Origin: Sphagnum compactum
Lineage: Eukaryota; Bryophyta; Sphagnopsida; Sphagnales
NCBI GenBank assembly: GCA_965153455.1
Contig: OZ234493.1
Location: 17,040,213-17,104,212, forward strand
Reading direction: 5' to 3'
Length of the DNA: 64,000 nt
Positions within the stretch are counted from its first letter, which is position 1; every line of letters starts with the position of its first letter. The translations under genes were made by a program, and so were the position numbers. A model generated the notes under the pieces. The model was not told the origin of the DNA. It did not search any database and worked only from the letters and a program-made list of their open reading frames with translations. Of the stretch, positions 12,801-24,800 are shown in pieces.

Positions 12801-15800
12801 TTAGAGCCTTAGATGAGTATAGTTGGATAAAATGGTTAGAAAAGAGAAATGTGAATGTCTGATGTTTAACATATTAGGCAGCCATAGCCAATTTTGATCA
12901 TAGGCCCTACTTTGACTAGCTATTTTAGTGAACAGCTTTAGGCTTCCAAGCCATGGAATAGTGCCACTTGGTTGCCAAGTGAGCCTTCCTTAATGCCTCA
13001 CTAGACCTGGTACTCGTGCCCTGATTTCTGGGTGGCTTTAAGTTTTTAGAGTTGACCTGTATGGGGAAGTTTCTAGCACAAGTTGCCCAATGACCTGCAA
13101 AAGTTAATTTGGCAAAGAATGAGTAGGTAGACACGTTGCCTTTATTTGAACAATTACAAAATGTCCATAAAAAGTAAATAGACCTATGGCTGATGGAAAC
13201 ACATACAATGTTACATGCAAGCAATAATCCATGGTGGGAAAACACATTTAGTCTCAAAAGTCAATAACCTTCTAGGGTGAATAACATTTTATCACATTGG
13301 AGAAGATATTTAAGTGTAAAATCAATAGACACTCAACAACATTTTGTTGAAAAACTTTACAACACGCCTCCAGGAGTGAAGGTAGTATATATCCCAACTC
13401 TGGTTGGAAAGACCCCCAGGACATGAAATATTCTATTATGTATTTCACTTCTTTCTTTACTCTTTGGTAGAGCAAATAAACAAACAATGTTGTAAAAGTA
13501 TGTGTTTTTAGTTGTGTGTTGATTCTGCATGTTTTGTAATTGCTATAAAATGTATGTTCATACATAATGTTTTAATTTATTTTCCTTCCAAGAAATCTCC
13601 AAATATGTGAAAAACTTTGTAAGCCTTCCACAAAAATACCTCAAGCAAATGCTGTTCTTCATGCATGGGTCCAATTAGCCATAATGTCAAAGCAAATCAA
13701 TGGCATACTACTTTGCTAGCAAAAGACCTTAACAAGCAAGAATAGGCATTTGATGCTAACAAAACAAACTGCAATTGATAAACATTACACATTCCTAATT
13801 GACTCTGCCCTTTAAGGAAATGCTACTACCCTACCTGGGACTTCTCTGTTGTAGGAACATATGGTGACAAGAATGCCCATATTTGACAAGAAGAAAATCA
13901 CTGGCTAAATCACTGGCTTTATGGTGATGGGGAAATTCATGGATCATCTGACATGCAATTATCATTGGACACATTATTCTTCTCTCCTTGCTTCTAGATG
14001 TATTGGTTGCTTGCCTGTTTATCTCTGGACATTGCAGGTATGTTAGCTGTTGCAAAGGATTACAATAACAGGAGTGAGACGAGAAGAAAGTAGTTAAGTC
14101 ATGTTCCAGGGGTTGCAACGTGCTTCCCCTCATGTGTATGTCCCAGTGTGATAGGCAACAATGCCAGGGCAAAGGACAAAAGGATGCTACTTGACATCCT
14201 GTAGTCTAAGAAGGACCAATACCAAACAACTGCTGATCCTAGGGATGTGCAATTCTTCAACTTCTCATGGAATGGGCACTAATGATGTGGTGCCACCAGG
14301 TTCCCCTGTGCGAAAGGGCATGGTGCAAATATCATACTAGGCATTGAAGTACAGTTAGGACTTAAGCTATCACTTAGGACCACTTTAGACATTGGACTGA
14401 AAACAATATTGGTCCCAATGTGAAGCAAATGGATGTGGAGGAACTTGATCAACAGAAATTCTCCTACCTTCTCTTTGATCTCATCAATACAAATTTGTGC
14501 CGACTAAGAGCAATTTCATTTCTGATCTCATATTTCCATTGTCTAAAGTCAATTGACCCAATTGAAAGCCTTTCACTCTAACATAATCATTCAATTTGAG
14601 TTTGCTTTGTGTTGGACCCACATCTAAAGTGGCCTTTATTAGTAACACTTGTGCCAATCAAAAGAAGGAATGTGCAATGCATATACTCACACAACAACCC
14701 ATATCCTTCCAGGCATGTGGGTGAAAGTTCATAAGCCCCTACTAATTAGTTGTCAAATCCTTCTCTTACCCTTCCCTTTGTTGTTCTCTGTACACTTCGA
14801 AAACCTTGAGCAGCAAGTCTCTAACACACTTCGAAAAATGCAAGTGTCTTTTATGCTCAGCTGAGCACCAGCAGTGGGGTTGGTTGCATTTCAACTTTCA
14901 CACTTACAAACCCACATCCCATTCCTACCAGGCATTAAATTTGAATCCTTTAATGGTATCTAGCCCTTCTAGTGCCAAGCAAAAAAAGGTGATGCCTTTA
15001 GCACCTAACAGGCAACTTCATTTCCAATCCTTCAAGATGTAAGACATTTGTTTAAAAATTCACATAATTTAGTTCAGAATATCAGGAGTTATTCTTGGAG
15101 GCTGGATGAAGTTGATGTATTAGGGTAGGGTGCATGTCACTTGTTGGCCTGCCCTAACATTGCTGGATTGGGAGCAAATATACATTGTATGGAAAGATTT
15201 GAAAGAGGGAAGGTCTTTGAAAGTAGTTATGTTGCTAAACATTTTTCCACGCTTGAAAGATATGTAGCTTTTTTTTAATATCTATTCATTTGAAAAGCAG
15301 AAAGGGCTTAGAATATATGTAACTTTTGATGAGCCTTTAATATATTTCTAGTAGAAGCTTTAAAATATATCATACTTCTTTGAATTTTCAAGAGTCGGTC
15401 AATTTTAAAACACACTTTAGTCATCAATCTTTCAATCTGAAGCAGTCTTTCAAAAATGAATGGCACATGGTCCCTTCATATTAAAGGCATGATTCCCAGT
15501 CCTGACCTGTTACTTGCCATCAATAGTTAGTCTTGATTGAACTTCGGTTTTTTCTTATCAGCTTTTGTTATGAATCTTTAAGCACTTAGCAATGTTAGGA
15601 CTTATTTTCTTACTTCCTCCACTTTCATTATTCAATATTCTAATGTTTTCTTGACAAGTTTACATCAATTCTTAGAGCATCTCCAAGTGTTAGAATTTTT
15701 AATATATTTGTTTAATTTAGTAATAAACACCGTCCTGTTCTCACCCATAACCTTCTAAAAATATAAATTTGTACTATTTATTATTGAACACCTGAGCCAA

Positions 15801-16080
15801 TAGAAAATCCCAATTGATCCAAAATAGTGAATTCATTTGCAGAGGTTGAACATTATTTCCTATAAATGATAGAGTTGCAAAGCAATAAGAACTCATATAT
15901 ACTCAGAATTAATATGAAAATGCCTATGGAATACTGCAGTGGAGATGCTATTACTCTTACTTGCTTACTCCAAGTAAATAAATAAATGAAAATAAAAAAA
16001 TACGTATATGCATAAATGTATCTAAAAAAATAATACAATTTATAGGAATCCCTTCATTAATTCTCTCCCCATACCAACAG
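9840..16080. other. Long AT-rich intergenic stretch, no supported gene
   Basis: Mostly AT-rich and low in coding potential. Open frames at 10298-10606, 12925-13257, 13272-13565 and 13831-14172 (minus) and 14649-15042 (plus) have no recognised domains and no convincing splice context. A small ATT microsatellite lies near 11173-11190. I see no tRNA or ordered tandem repeat. Confidence 0.5.
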
Positions 16081-17713
16081 TCCCAAAGAAAAAATAAAGG
16101 AAGTGAATGGGGAGGAAGGTCAGTTATATGATCAGTTGGCTGCAGCAGCAGTGCTGCTGGTGCAGTTGTGTCCCTCTTCTGTCGTCCCTGGGACTTTCTG
16201 AAGAAAACAGCTCTTACAATCCCCCTACAATCCCAAGGAGATCTACATGGGGCCCGCGAGGTTGCAGCGCTTAAGAGTTTTTTCCCATCTCTCCGTAAAA
16301 CTGTTCCCGCAGCTGTAGCAATAGTTCCGAATGGTTTTGTTGTTTTTGAACATTGTAATTTGTTATTTTCAGACTTTCGTCAGTGAATTTGAGTTGTGGG
16401 AGTTTTATATCTCACTAGCAGCAGGTCATGTGGAGCTGTGCAGGGAACTGTTGTGAAAGTAGTGGGATTTGTGTGCATAAAATTTGTGTAGTCGTAATTT
16501 TGCTGCTTGAATGTGGATGAAATTTGTTTCCGTGATTTTATTTTTCTTCACATAGGAATTACAGCGATGGTTTGTCAGGAAATTACAGTTGCTGCTGTGT
16601 GCACCTGCAAAGATCGACAACTGGGAGAAAAAAGTGAGGCTACGCAGCCATCAGCATCGTCAGAGTCCTTTGCTGTTGCAAAATTTTGCTGCATTTGCTC
16701 CAGTGTACTAGCCTGGTAGTGGAGTGTGCTCCATGTTGCTCCATGCGGCAATGCGCCCATGAGCTTGTTGACGCCGGCCGCTAAGAAGTCTGCAGGGGTG
16801 AGTTGAACTATTGAGTTACTCATTTGCAGCTACTCTGCATCATCATCATCATCAGGCTTTCTTCTTTGTAAGTCTTTAGTCCTTCACAGTGCATGATGTT
16901 AAATCATTCTTCCGAAACTTGCTTCCGACAACAGTGCTAGTAGTGTTCTTCTCGTAGTGTTGTCGCTTTACTTCGAGTCCCATTGAAGCTTCTTCTCCAT
17001 TGTGCTGCTATCCCAGAGCTTCAGATTCTAGTTATCTCCTGACGTGATTGAGATCGTGCACAAAAGGTTCTGATTCATCGTCAGTTCCCCAAAAGCATCT
17101 GTTTCCCTCGATGGATTGTGTAACAATGCGAGCTGTTATTTTGTCATTTGGTATGAAGCTTCCTTTTCATGACAATCGAGATAGTCATACTTGCGTCGGA
17201 ACTGCGATATATCTGTGATCTTGGGGCTACGTCCATTCCGCAAAAACCTACATCTCCAGCAGGTCCATGGCAAGAGGGCTGAGGCTCAGAGGAAGTGCGG
17301 CGGTTATAGAGGGCTACGTCCATTCTAAAAAAACCTAGGAGAACGAGCAGTGAGGCAAGCTCCGACGAGGGGATGGAATGCGCTCCTGCTGCAGCGCACC
17401 GAGGGAGATGAGCGGTGCACTGGCGAGATTAGGCCTGAAAGTTGCAGTCTGCTGTTGTGGGCCTGCTTCTCAGATCTGTGGACATAGTGGGTTTACATGT
17501 GGGAGATGGCAATTTTAGCTTGTCATTTCAAGAATTGCACAAGCATCTATTTGTCACGGGTTCTCATTCCGAGTCCAATGAGTGCACAACGTTGCAGAAA
17601 CCAGTAACGTCGACGTAAGACCAGCTGCTAGACTGCATAATCAAACCATCTGATCAGGAATTCACACCTTGTTCCAGAGAGCTTCGGCAGCATTAAGCAA
17701 GTTGCCCAATAAT
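16080..17713 (+). promoter_or_regulatory. Upstream region / probable leader of the receptor kinase gene
   Basis: Composition becomes visibly more GC-rich from about 16,080 and stays so into the receptor kinase. The stretch has a CAGCAG/CTGCTG inverted repeat near 16,145, a CATCATCAT microsatellite near 16,840, and a duplicated word GGCTACGTCCATTC at 17,225 and 17,312. It has no supported coding region; open frames such as 16168-16386 start at GTG. I infer promoter plus 5' untranslated region, possibly with a leader intron, but cannot place the transcription start. Confidence 0.45.
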
Positions 17714-20700
17714 ATGTTACTACCCTGCAAGATGTTTAGCCTATTTCCACGACCGGAGTGCCGCTGCAAGTACATGATCGTCATCACATTGTGCGCCTTG
17801 ATACTGGCCACCACAACGAAGCATTGTGCTCCAGGCGTGTCAGGCTCTAGTGCCGACGATATCACGGCGCTCCTCGCGTTCCAGGCGACGGTCCGGGGCT
17901 CGCACAGTGCTTTGGCGAGCTGGAAGGCTAACGTGGACGGCAGCTTCACGCCCTGTAATGGCTGGACCGGAGTGGGATGCGACACGCTGGGGAACGTTGT
18001 GAATGTTACGTTGGCATCGCTCTCGCTTTACGCTACTCTTCCGGCCGAGATCGGCCTCCTGACGTCGATGCAGGTGCTAGACCTATTCGCGACCAACTTG
18101 ACGGGCGCCATTCCTGCCGAGCTTGGCAACTGCACGAGCTTGAAGTTGCTGGACTTGAGTCAGAACAGCCTGACGGGTGTCATTCCCGCCACGCTCGGCC
18201 AACTGCGGCAGCTGCAGTATCTCCAGCTCAATTCCAACTTCCTGGAGGGCGCATTGCCTCCCGAACTCGGCCAATGCTCGAGCCTGACTAACCTCTTATT
18301 CTACGGCAACAGCCTGAGCGGCGGCATCCCTGCCGAGCTTGGCCAGCTCTCACAGCTCAATATCCTTCGCGGTGGGGGGAACTCCAACCTCACCGGGATC
18401 TTACCTCCTGAGCTCAGCAACTGCACGCAGCTCACGGAGTTGGGGTTTGCAATCACGGGTCTGCATGGCAGTATCCCTCCAGAGTATGGGATGCTTACGA
18501 ACTTGACGATCTTCAAGGTTTACTCATCCAATCTCACCGGCTCTATACCGCCGGAGCTCGGGAACTGCACGAGCTTGCAATACTTGTATCTTGAACAGAA
18601 CCAGCTGACCGGCATCATCCCGCCGGAGCTCGGTAATCTGCAGCAGCTCTTGGAGCTTAACCTCTGGTTCAACGAACTGACAGGAGAGATTCCAGTGTCT
18701 TTGGGGAACTGCAAGTCTCTGCAATCCATGGAAATCTCGGATAACCAGCTGACAGGAACCATCCCGAAGGAGCTCGGCCAACTGCAGTCGTTGTGGGCAC
18801 TGTACATGACGGGCAACAAGCTCGAGGGAAGTATACCGCCGGAGATAGGGAACTGCAGCTCGCTTGCGGACTTACAACTGGACAGGAATCAACTCTCGGG
18901 AACGATACCTCCTGAGCTTGGGAGCTTGACGCAGCTCAGCAACTTACTCTTGTGGGAGAACCAGCTCACAGGTCCGTTGCCGGCTTCACTGGGCAACTGT
19001 AACAAGTTGGCGAACATCGACGTCTCGGGCAATAGTCTGAATGGCAGCATTCCGCCGGCACTCTTCTTGCTACCTATGCTCGAGAAGCTCACACTCGGCT
19101 CCAACCAGTTTTCCGGGGAGATCCCTACAAATATTGACCAGAGCACCGGTCTCTTGCGTTTACGCCTCTCCAACAACTCACTCTCAGGTACTGTCTCGAC
19201 CCTTCTAGTGAGCTTCGAGTCCCTAGTCCATCACGAATCATTCTCTTTGTCAGTCGCCGTCTTGGAAGTTCCGCTGTGGTTCTTCTTCCAACTTATAATC
19301 GTCGTCTTGTAAGTTACGCCGTCGTTCTTCTTCAAACTTACAATCGTCGTCTTGTAAGTTACGCTGTTGTTCTTCTGGGAACTTATAATCGCCGTCTTGG
19401 GAGTTACGCTGTTCGTCTTCGACGTTACAATAGCCGTCTTGGAAGTTACGCTGTTGTTCTTCTTCGAACTTACAATGGCCTTCTAGGAAGTTACGCTGTT
19501 GTTCTTTTTCAAACTTACAGCAGGTGTGTTGTGCGTACAGGCAGCATCCCTCCGCAAGTTGGATTGCTGAAGAACCTCGTCTTTCTAGACATCGCCTTCA
19601 ATAATTTGTCTGGGAGTATCCCAAGTGAGATCGGCAATGCCAGTGCACTGCAGCTTCTCACTCTCAATGCTAATCACCTCACTGGCACCCTCCCAGTTTC
19701 GCTAGGTAATCTTGCTCGTCTCCAGACACTGGATGTTTCGGACAACGGTTTGGAAGGGCCGTTGCCACAAGAGCTGGGGAATTTGGGTGAACTTCTTCAG
19801 CTTTCCCTCAGTGACAACGCGTTCATGGGTCCTATGCCTGTCTCTCTCGGTAACTGCCAGCAGCTAGAGCTTCTTAACATGAGTCAGAACCACTTGAACG
19901 GCTCCATCATCCATGAGATAGGAAAGCTTACAAGCTTGATCTCCGGGCTCGACTTGAGCTGCAACAATTTCACGGGTCCGCTTCCCGAAGAGCTTGCGAA
20001 TCTTGTCAGTCTCCAGCTGCTGGATTTGTCACAAAACAGCCTCACAGGAAGCTTGCAAGTTCTTGGGCAGCTTGATAGCTTGACATCCCTCAATGTTTCC
20101 TTCAATGATTTCACTGGACCTCTTCCCGACTCCTCAGTCTTCCGCAACTTGCCTTCAAGTGATGTGGTGGGCAATCCAGGGCTTTGTTTACCAGGGCGGA
20201 ATTCTGCAAACGGGTCCTCATGCGACAGCGGTTCCAGCGGGCAGCCAAGTGCAGATGATCAGGGTTCCTCAAATCGTCACTCTCGTAGCAAAGCTGGAAT
20301 TACAACAATGGTATGTCTTTTGTTTGGATTTGCAATACTGATTCTCGCTGGTGGGTGCTTCCTGTTTTACAAGAGGTATTGGATCTATGGCAGAAATCCT
20401 TTTGGCTCTGAGGCAGAGAGTACATGGCCATGGAAACTTACACCATTCCAGAAGCTGACATTCACAGTGGACGATGTACTGGATAGCCTTGTGGAGCTCA
20501 ACATCATTGGGAGTGGGTTCTCTGGCATAGTATACAAGGCAGAAATGGATGGTGGAGAGACCATTGCAGTGAAGAAGCTCTGGCCTGCAACAGTGGGAGA
20601 ACGAAACTATGATGCTTTTGCTGCAGAGGTTGACACTTTGGGCAGAATCAGACACCGAAATATTGTGCGCTTGTTGGGTTACTGCTCCAATAAGGAGCTT

Positions 20701-21828
20701 AACCTCCTCATGTATGACTATTTGCCAAATGGGAGCTTAGGGGAGGTGCTTCATGAGAAGAGGAAGAACCTCAACTGGGAGACTAGGTACAACATCTGTC
20801 TTGGAGCTGCGCAGGGACTTGCTTACTTGCATCATGACTGTGTGCCTGCAATTTTGCACCGTGATGTTAAGTCTAATAATATTCTGCTGGACTCACGGTA
20901 TGAGCCGTTTGTAGCGGATTTTGGCTTGGCCAAGCTGATTGATGGAGCAAACTCCAAAGCCATGTCCAAAGTCGCAGGTTCATATGGCTACATTGCTCCA
21001 GGTCAGTGGGTGTACCACTCTTGTTGGTTATTCTTGTGCTTTGAGTAGTTTATCAGATATCACAAGGAAAGAGATCTCACTTTCAGTATGTTTTCTGCAG
21101 GAGATTTTACTTTCTCTTTTGTAGGATTTATTTTGTTTGTTTATTTGTATGTTTTATTTGTGTGACGTTGTCAGTTGCTTAATAATGTTGGGTGTCAATC
21201 TAGTAGTGTTGTTATGTCATGTCAGGTATGTGTATGTGGGTCTGTCATGTCATGTAGGAGATTTTATTTTATGTGAGATTTAATTTGTTTGTTTGTGCGT
21301 ATGCTCTATTTGTGAGAATTTCTTAGTTGTGATAGTGTTGGCCACCAATCTAGTAGCATATGATAGTCAATATGTAGCTTGGGTATGGAAAAGACATGGG
21401 TCCTAATTGGTGCAGGTTTGCATCATTGTGCAGAGTATGGATACACCTTGAAGATTACAGAGAAGAGCGATGTATACAGTTATGGAGTGGTGCTTCTTGA
21501 AGTTCTGACAGGGCGAAGGGCTGTGGACTCAAGGTATGGCGAGGGCTGGCACATAGTGAAATGGGTGCAAGACATGAACATGAATCCACAAGTGATTGCA
21601 ATGGATGTGTTGGACTCTAGGCTCTGTGGGATGCCTGATGACTACATTCAAGAGATGCTGCAAACACTTGGGGTTGCACTCATGTGTGTAAATCAGACTC
21701 CGGCAGAAAGGCCAACGATGAAAGAAGTTGTGACACTACTGCTGGAAGTAAAGCAAGAACCTGAAGCAAACAATTCAAAGTTGTCACAACCACTTGTGAA
21801 GCACCCATCAAGTTCAGAACAATGCTAG
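17714..21828 (+). CDS. LRR receptor-like Ser/Thr kinase, RGI/RGF-receptor class (LRR-XI), three exons
   Basis: A plasma-membrane receptor kinase, probably for a secreted peptide. Exons are 17714-19187, 19541-21001 and 21434-21828; total 3330 nt gives 1109 residues. The ATG at 17714 follows an in-frame TGA at 17651; ATG 17732 is the alternative. Order: signal peptide (core [15 protein letters not shown]), Cys cap CNGWTGVGC, about 23 LRRs of the G.IP.ELGN type, a membrane span near 746-768 ([16 protein letters not shown]), and a kinase domain. The kinase has the glycine loop GSGFSGIV near 815, VAIK-type Lys near 836, HRD Asp near 933 ([12 protein letters not shown]), DFG Asp near 951 and APE Glu near 979. 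It is a complete RD kinase. Kinase wording such as [20 protein letters not shown] and [17 protein letters not shown] follows Arabidopsis RGI receptors, so a root-growth-factor-like ligand is inferred. Intron 1 carries a minisatellite. Confidence 0.93.
19268..19534 (+). repeat. 45-bp minisatellite inside intron 1 of the receptor kinase
   Basis: About six units starting GTTACGCTGTTGTTCTTCTT begin at 19268 (GTTCCG variant), 19313, 19358, 19403, 19445 and 19490. The spacing is 45 bp except one 42-bp unit. The array fills most of the 353-bp intron (19188-19540). Because 45 is 15 codons, the array is open in one frame and reads a 15-residue repeat, [15 protein letters not shown], that runs in frame into exon 2. 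Exon 1 itself reads into a stop at 19310-19312 if the intron is kept. Confidence 0.9.
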
Positions 21829-24800
21829 CCCCTGTTGCTCCAACCTCTCTTAATATACGACATTTTATACTAAAGTGAAACAGGTGCACTCGCCCAGCAT
21901 ACACGACCACTGTTCCAGTGCAACATGTCTGCTTGCAATGTATTATGACACTCTGTCATTGCTTTACAGACAACCATGCCAGCTTCATGATCATCAACGC
22001 ATCAAAATTTGCTGTGGGTTCCAGCTTCTCTCTCCAAGCGTGATCCACCAAAGCTTTATCCTTCTCCATGCTTTGTGTGCAATTGACTTTTGAACCTGAT
22101 TTTATCTTCTTCAGAAGGGAAGCAGTACTATAGAGCAATTGATGCAGTAATCAGATGTGCCCAGGTAGTAGTACCATATCTAGATTCAAATGGAGATGAG
22201 TGTTTGGGGTAACCACCCTCACTTGACCTGGGTCCTGAACTGAAATGTTGCTGTATCCCCAACCTTGGAGTACTAGACCAAAATTGTGCCTGCAGAGGGT
22301 TGCAGCTGATAGTGGGAGTTTCAAAGAGATTTCCAATCAGTGCTATGTCCTCATGAGATAGTTCTACATAGCTAGGTGAAACTGTTTGCAGTAACGTAAA
22401 TTAGGCACACCTGCAGGACGAACTTGATGCATTGTGTCAGAAAACAAATCAGCACAAGAGAGCACCTTATCTACCACATTGCCATTATGATGAGTTGAGA
22501 CTTACTTTGTTATTTGTGGCAAGCCAGGGTTTGTAACAGTAGAGAAGGTATCCATTGAGATGAGGTATGCAATAGACACTAGTGAGAGAGACTAGCAAGT
22601 ATATAGTTGTGGCCTCTTTTAACCCAGTCAGCTGTGCTTTGCAGACTTGTGAATACCTTTCTCATATCCTGTACTGATCTTTTGAAAATGGGGCTAAATT
22701 CCCTTTTTAATTGTACTACAGGTCTTTGTATTCTCCTAGTTCAGGGCAATATATCCCTGAATGCAGATTGCCCTGAATATTGTGCTTTTGCACTCTTTTG
22801 GCCATTATTGCCTACAAGTTTTAGTCAACAACCTACTGGGTGGTATGGATATAAGTACATATGACAATATAAGTCGAATTTGTTTGTTAAAGCACCGCAC
22901 AATAACAAACTGTGGGGTACTTTGAGTTCAGATTTGCTTTGTACCTTGCATTGAGGAAGTGTGGAAATAATGCATCTCCAATCGTTTCTGGAATGGAAGA
23001 ACACTTTGCAAATGGCAGCAACAATCTAATCCATTCCAAAGATGGTTTATAGCACCTCTTTCCTTGGGAGGAAAAAAAAAGTGTCTATCTGCACATTTTG
23101 TGACAGAACAAAGAAACATGTAACATATGAAATGTTGTACAGTATTCTGAACTTGAGCCCAAGTTGAGTCACCCAGACTCTGAAAGGTTTCTCTCCCCCT
23201 TGGAGTGGAAAGTGGCAAGGAAAATCTACTGCTGTTGATACTCACATAGTGCCAAATTACACAATGATCAGCACAACTTGATCTTCAAGCTCCACTCCTG
23301 CTCTCGCACATGAAGGCACACAGTATGTTGGGAAATCATGACCCCCAGAGTTGTTCCTAGCTAGGGACTTCTCAATCATCTTCAAGTGCCCCCAAAATAT
23401 TTCACTGTCTGAATGACTTCCACTTCTCTAGAAACCACAGTTATGTCAGAGAAGTAGTCATTCTCTCTATCAGTGAAACTCCCATCTCTAAACACATCAT
23501 TCCAGTTTACATAACTCTGAGGGCCTCATCTAGTATTGATTGATAAGCATGAAAAATTTGACTGAACCTCTGATCAGACAATAAAGTAGCTGAGAAATCA
23601 TGTGAGCATTGAGCATGAGCAAAGCATGGAGAATAATATGAGTAGATATGGCCACAATTACACAGCTGGTCATGAGGTCAAACCACTAATTGGTCATGGT
23701 AAAATACTACTGATATAACCAACCCAGCAACAATGGAAGCGTAGGAGTTCTTCTTAGGATACACCACCAGTCATCTCACCAGAGGAACTGTAACCCTAAG
23801 AGCTTTAGAGTCCATGGGGGAAAAATGGGCAACAAGGTTGTCACCAAAAAAGAAGGATAGTAAACTAATTGCAACACTCCCTCCATTTCTATTACAACAT
23901 GACCAGCATTATGTTGACATCATGTTTACCCTCTCAGCTGCACATACACTTATGCAAATAGCAACATACATTTCAGCTAAGTTGAATGCAAGTTATAGTA
24001 GCAACCCAATCTGTATTTTAATCTATGGATTTGGTGTGGATCAAATCCCCCCAATTCTCTCATGAGCTACCATGGTTTTTTGTGGGCTTCATAGACACAT
24101 AGCTGAACATGCACAACCTAAAAGCATTCCCATATTGTCCCATCAGTCTCTTTAATGAATACCTCAACACTCCTGTTTCCAAAAACTAAACATCTTGACG
24201 AGTGATTAAACTACCAACTGTTACAACAAACAACCCATGAAGTCCATATGAGGATTTCCAATCAAGTATTTATTTGGTAGTACTCACCCCGTAGACACAA
24301 GTACTCACCCCCAACCCCAATAAAATGCCCAATGACCCATACAATTCTCACAAAAGGAACTTATTCCCAATCACAATCATTCTTGAGATTATGATGCCTC
24401 TATGGATCAACTCAAGAATCCCCTATGCTTTTCATCATTCCCGTACCTCATCCCTACTCTATGTCTTCCTCGATCTTTTGTCATCAAACTTGGCACAATG
24501 GAGATCTTGAAAAAGTTGACAGAAAACCAAGAAAACAATTTGGAGCATTCATTTTTTAAAATGGTTCAAAAGCATGCACCCTCTACCTTCTAAACACACC
24601 AAACCAACACACCCAAAACATCCCCCTATAACCAAAGATATCTTCTAATACTTATCTTGCAATTACCTCCTCCTTGCTGAACCTTCCACCACAAATCGCC
24701 CTTGGTAATTGAGTCTCCTCACCAACATCTCATTGACTAACATGAAAGCAACCCAAAGTTGCTAGCTTTAGCCATCACCAATGTCCAACGAGCACCTCAA

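Noticed and set aside
12925-13257. Minus frame with GHWATCARNFP like a zinc knuckle
   Set aside because: Only one Cys and one His are in register; no CCHC pattern can be formed.
17669-17713. Longer N-terminus for the receptor kinase from 17669
   Set aside because: The codon there is TTG, not ATG. The first in-frame ATG after the stop is at 17714.
19276-19540. Open frame across the intron minisatellite as a coding exon
   Set aside because: It is out of frame with exon 1. Splicing 19187 to 19541 restores an uninterrupted LRR, so the array is intronic.
20269-20655. 128-codon antisense frame over the kinase domain
   Set aside because: A shadow of the kinase coding frame; no domain or splice context of its own.
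22928-23245. 105-codon minus frame near the 3' flank of the receptor kinase
   Set aside because: No recognisable domain or splice partners; kept as unassigned.
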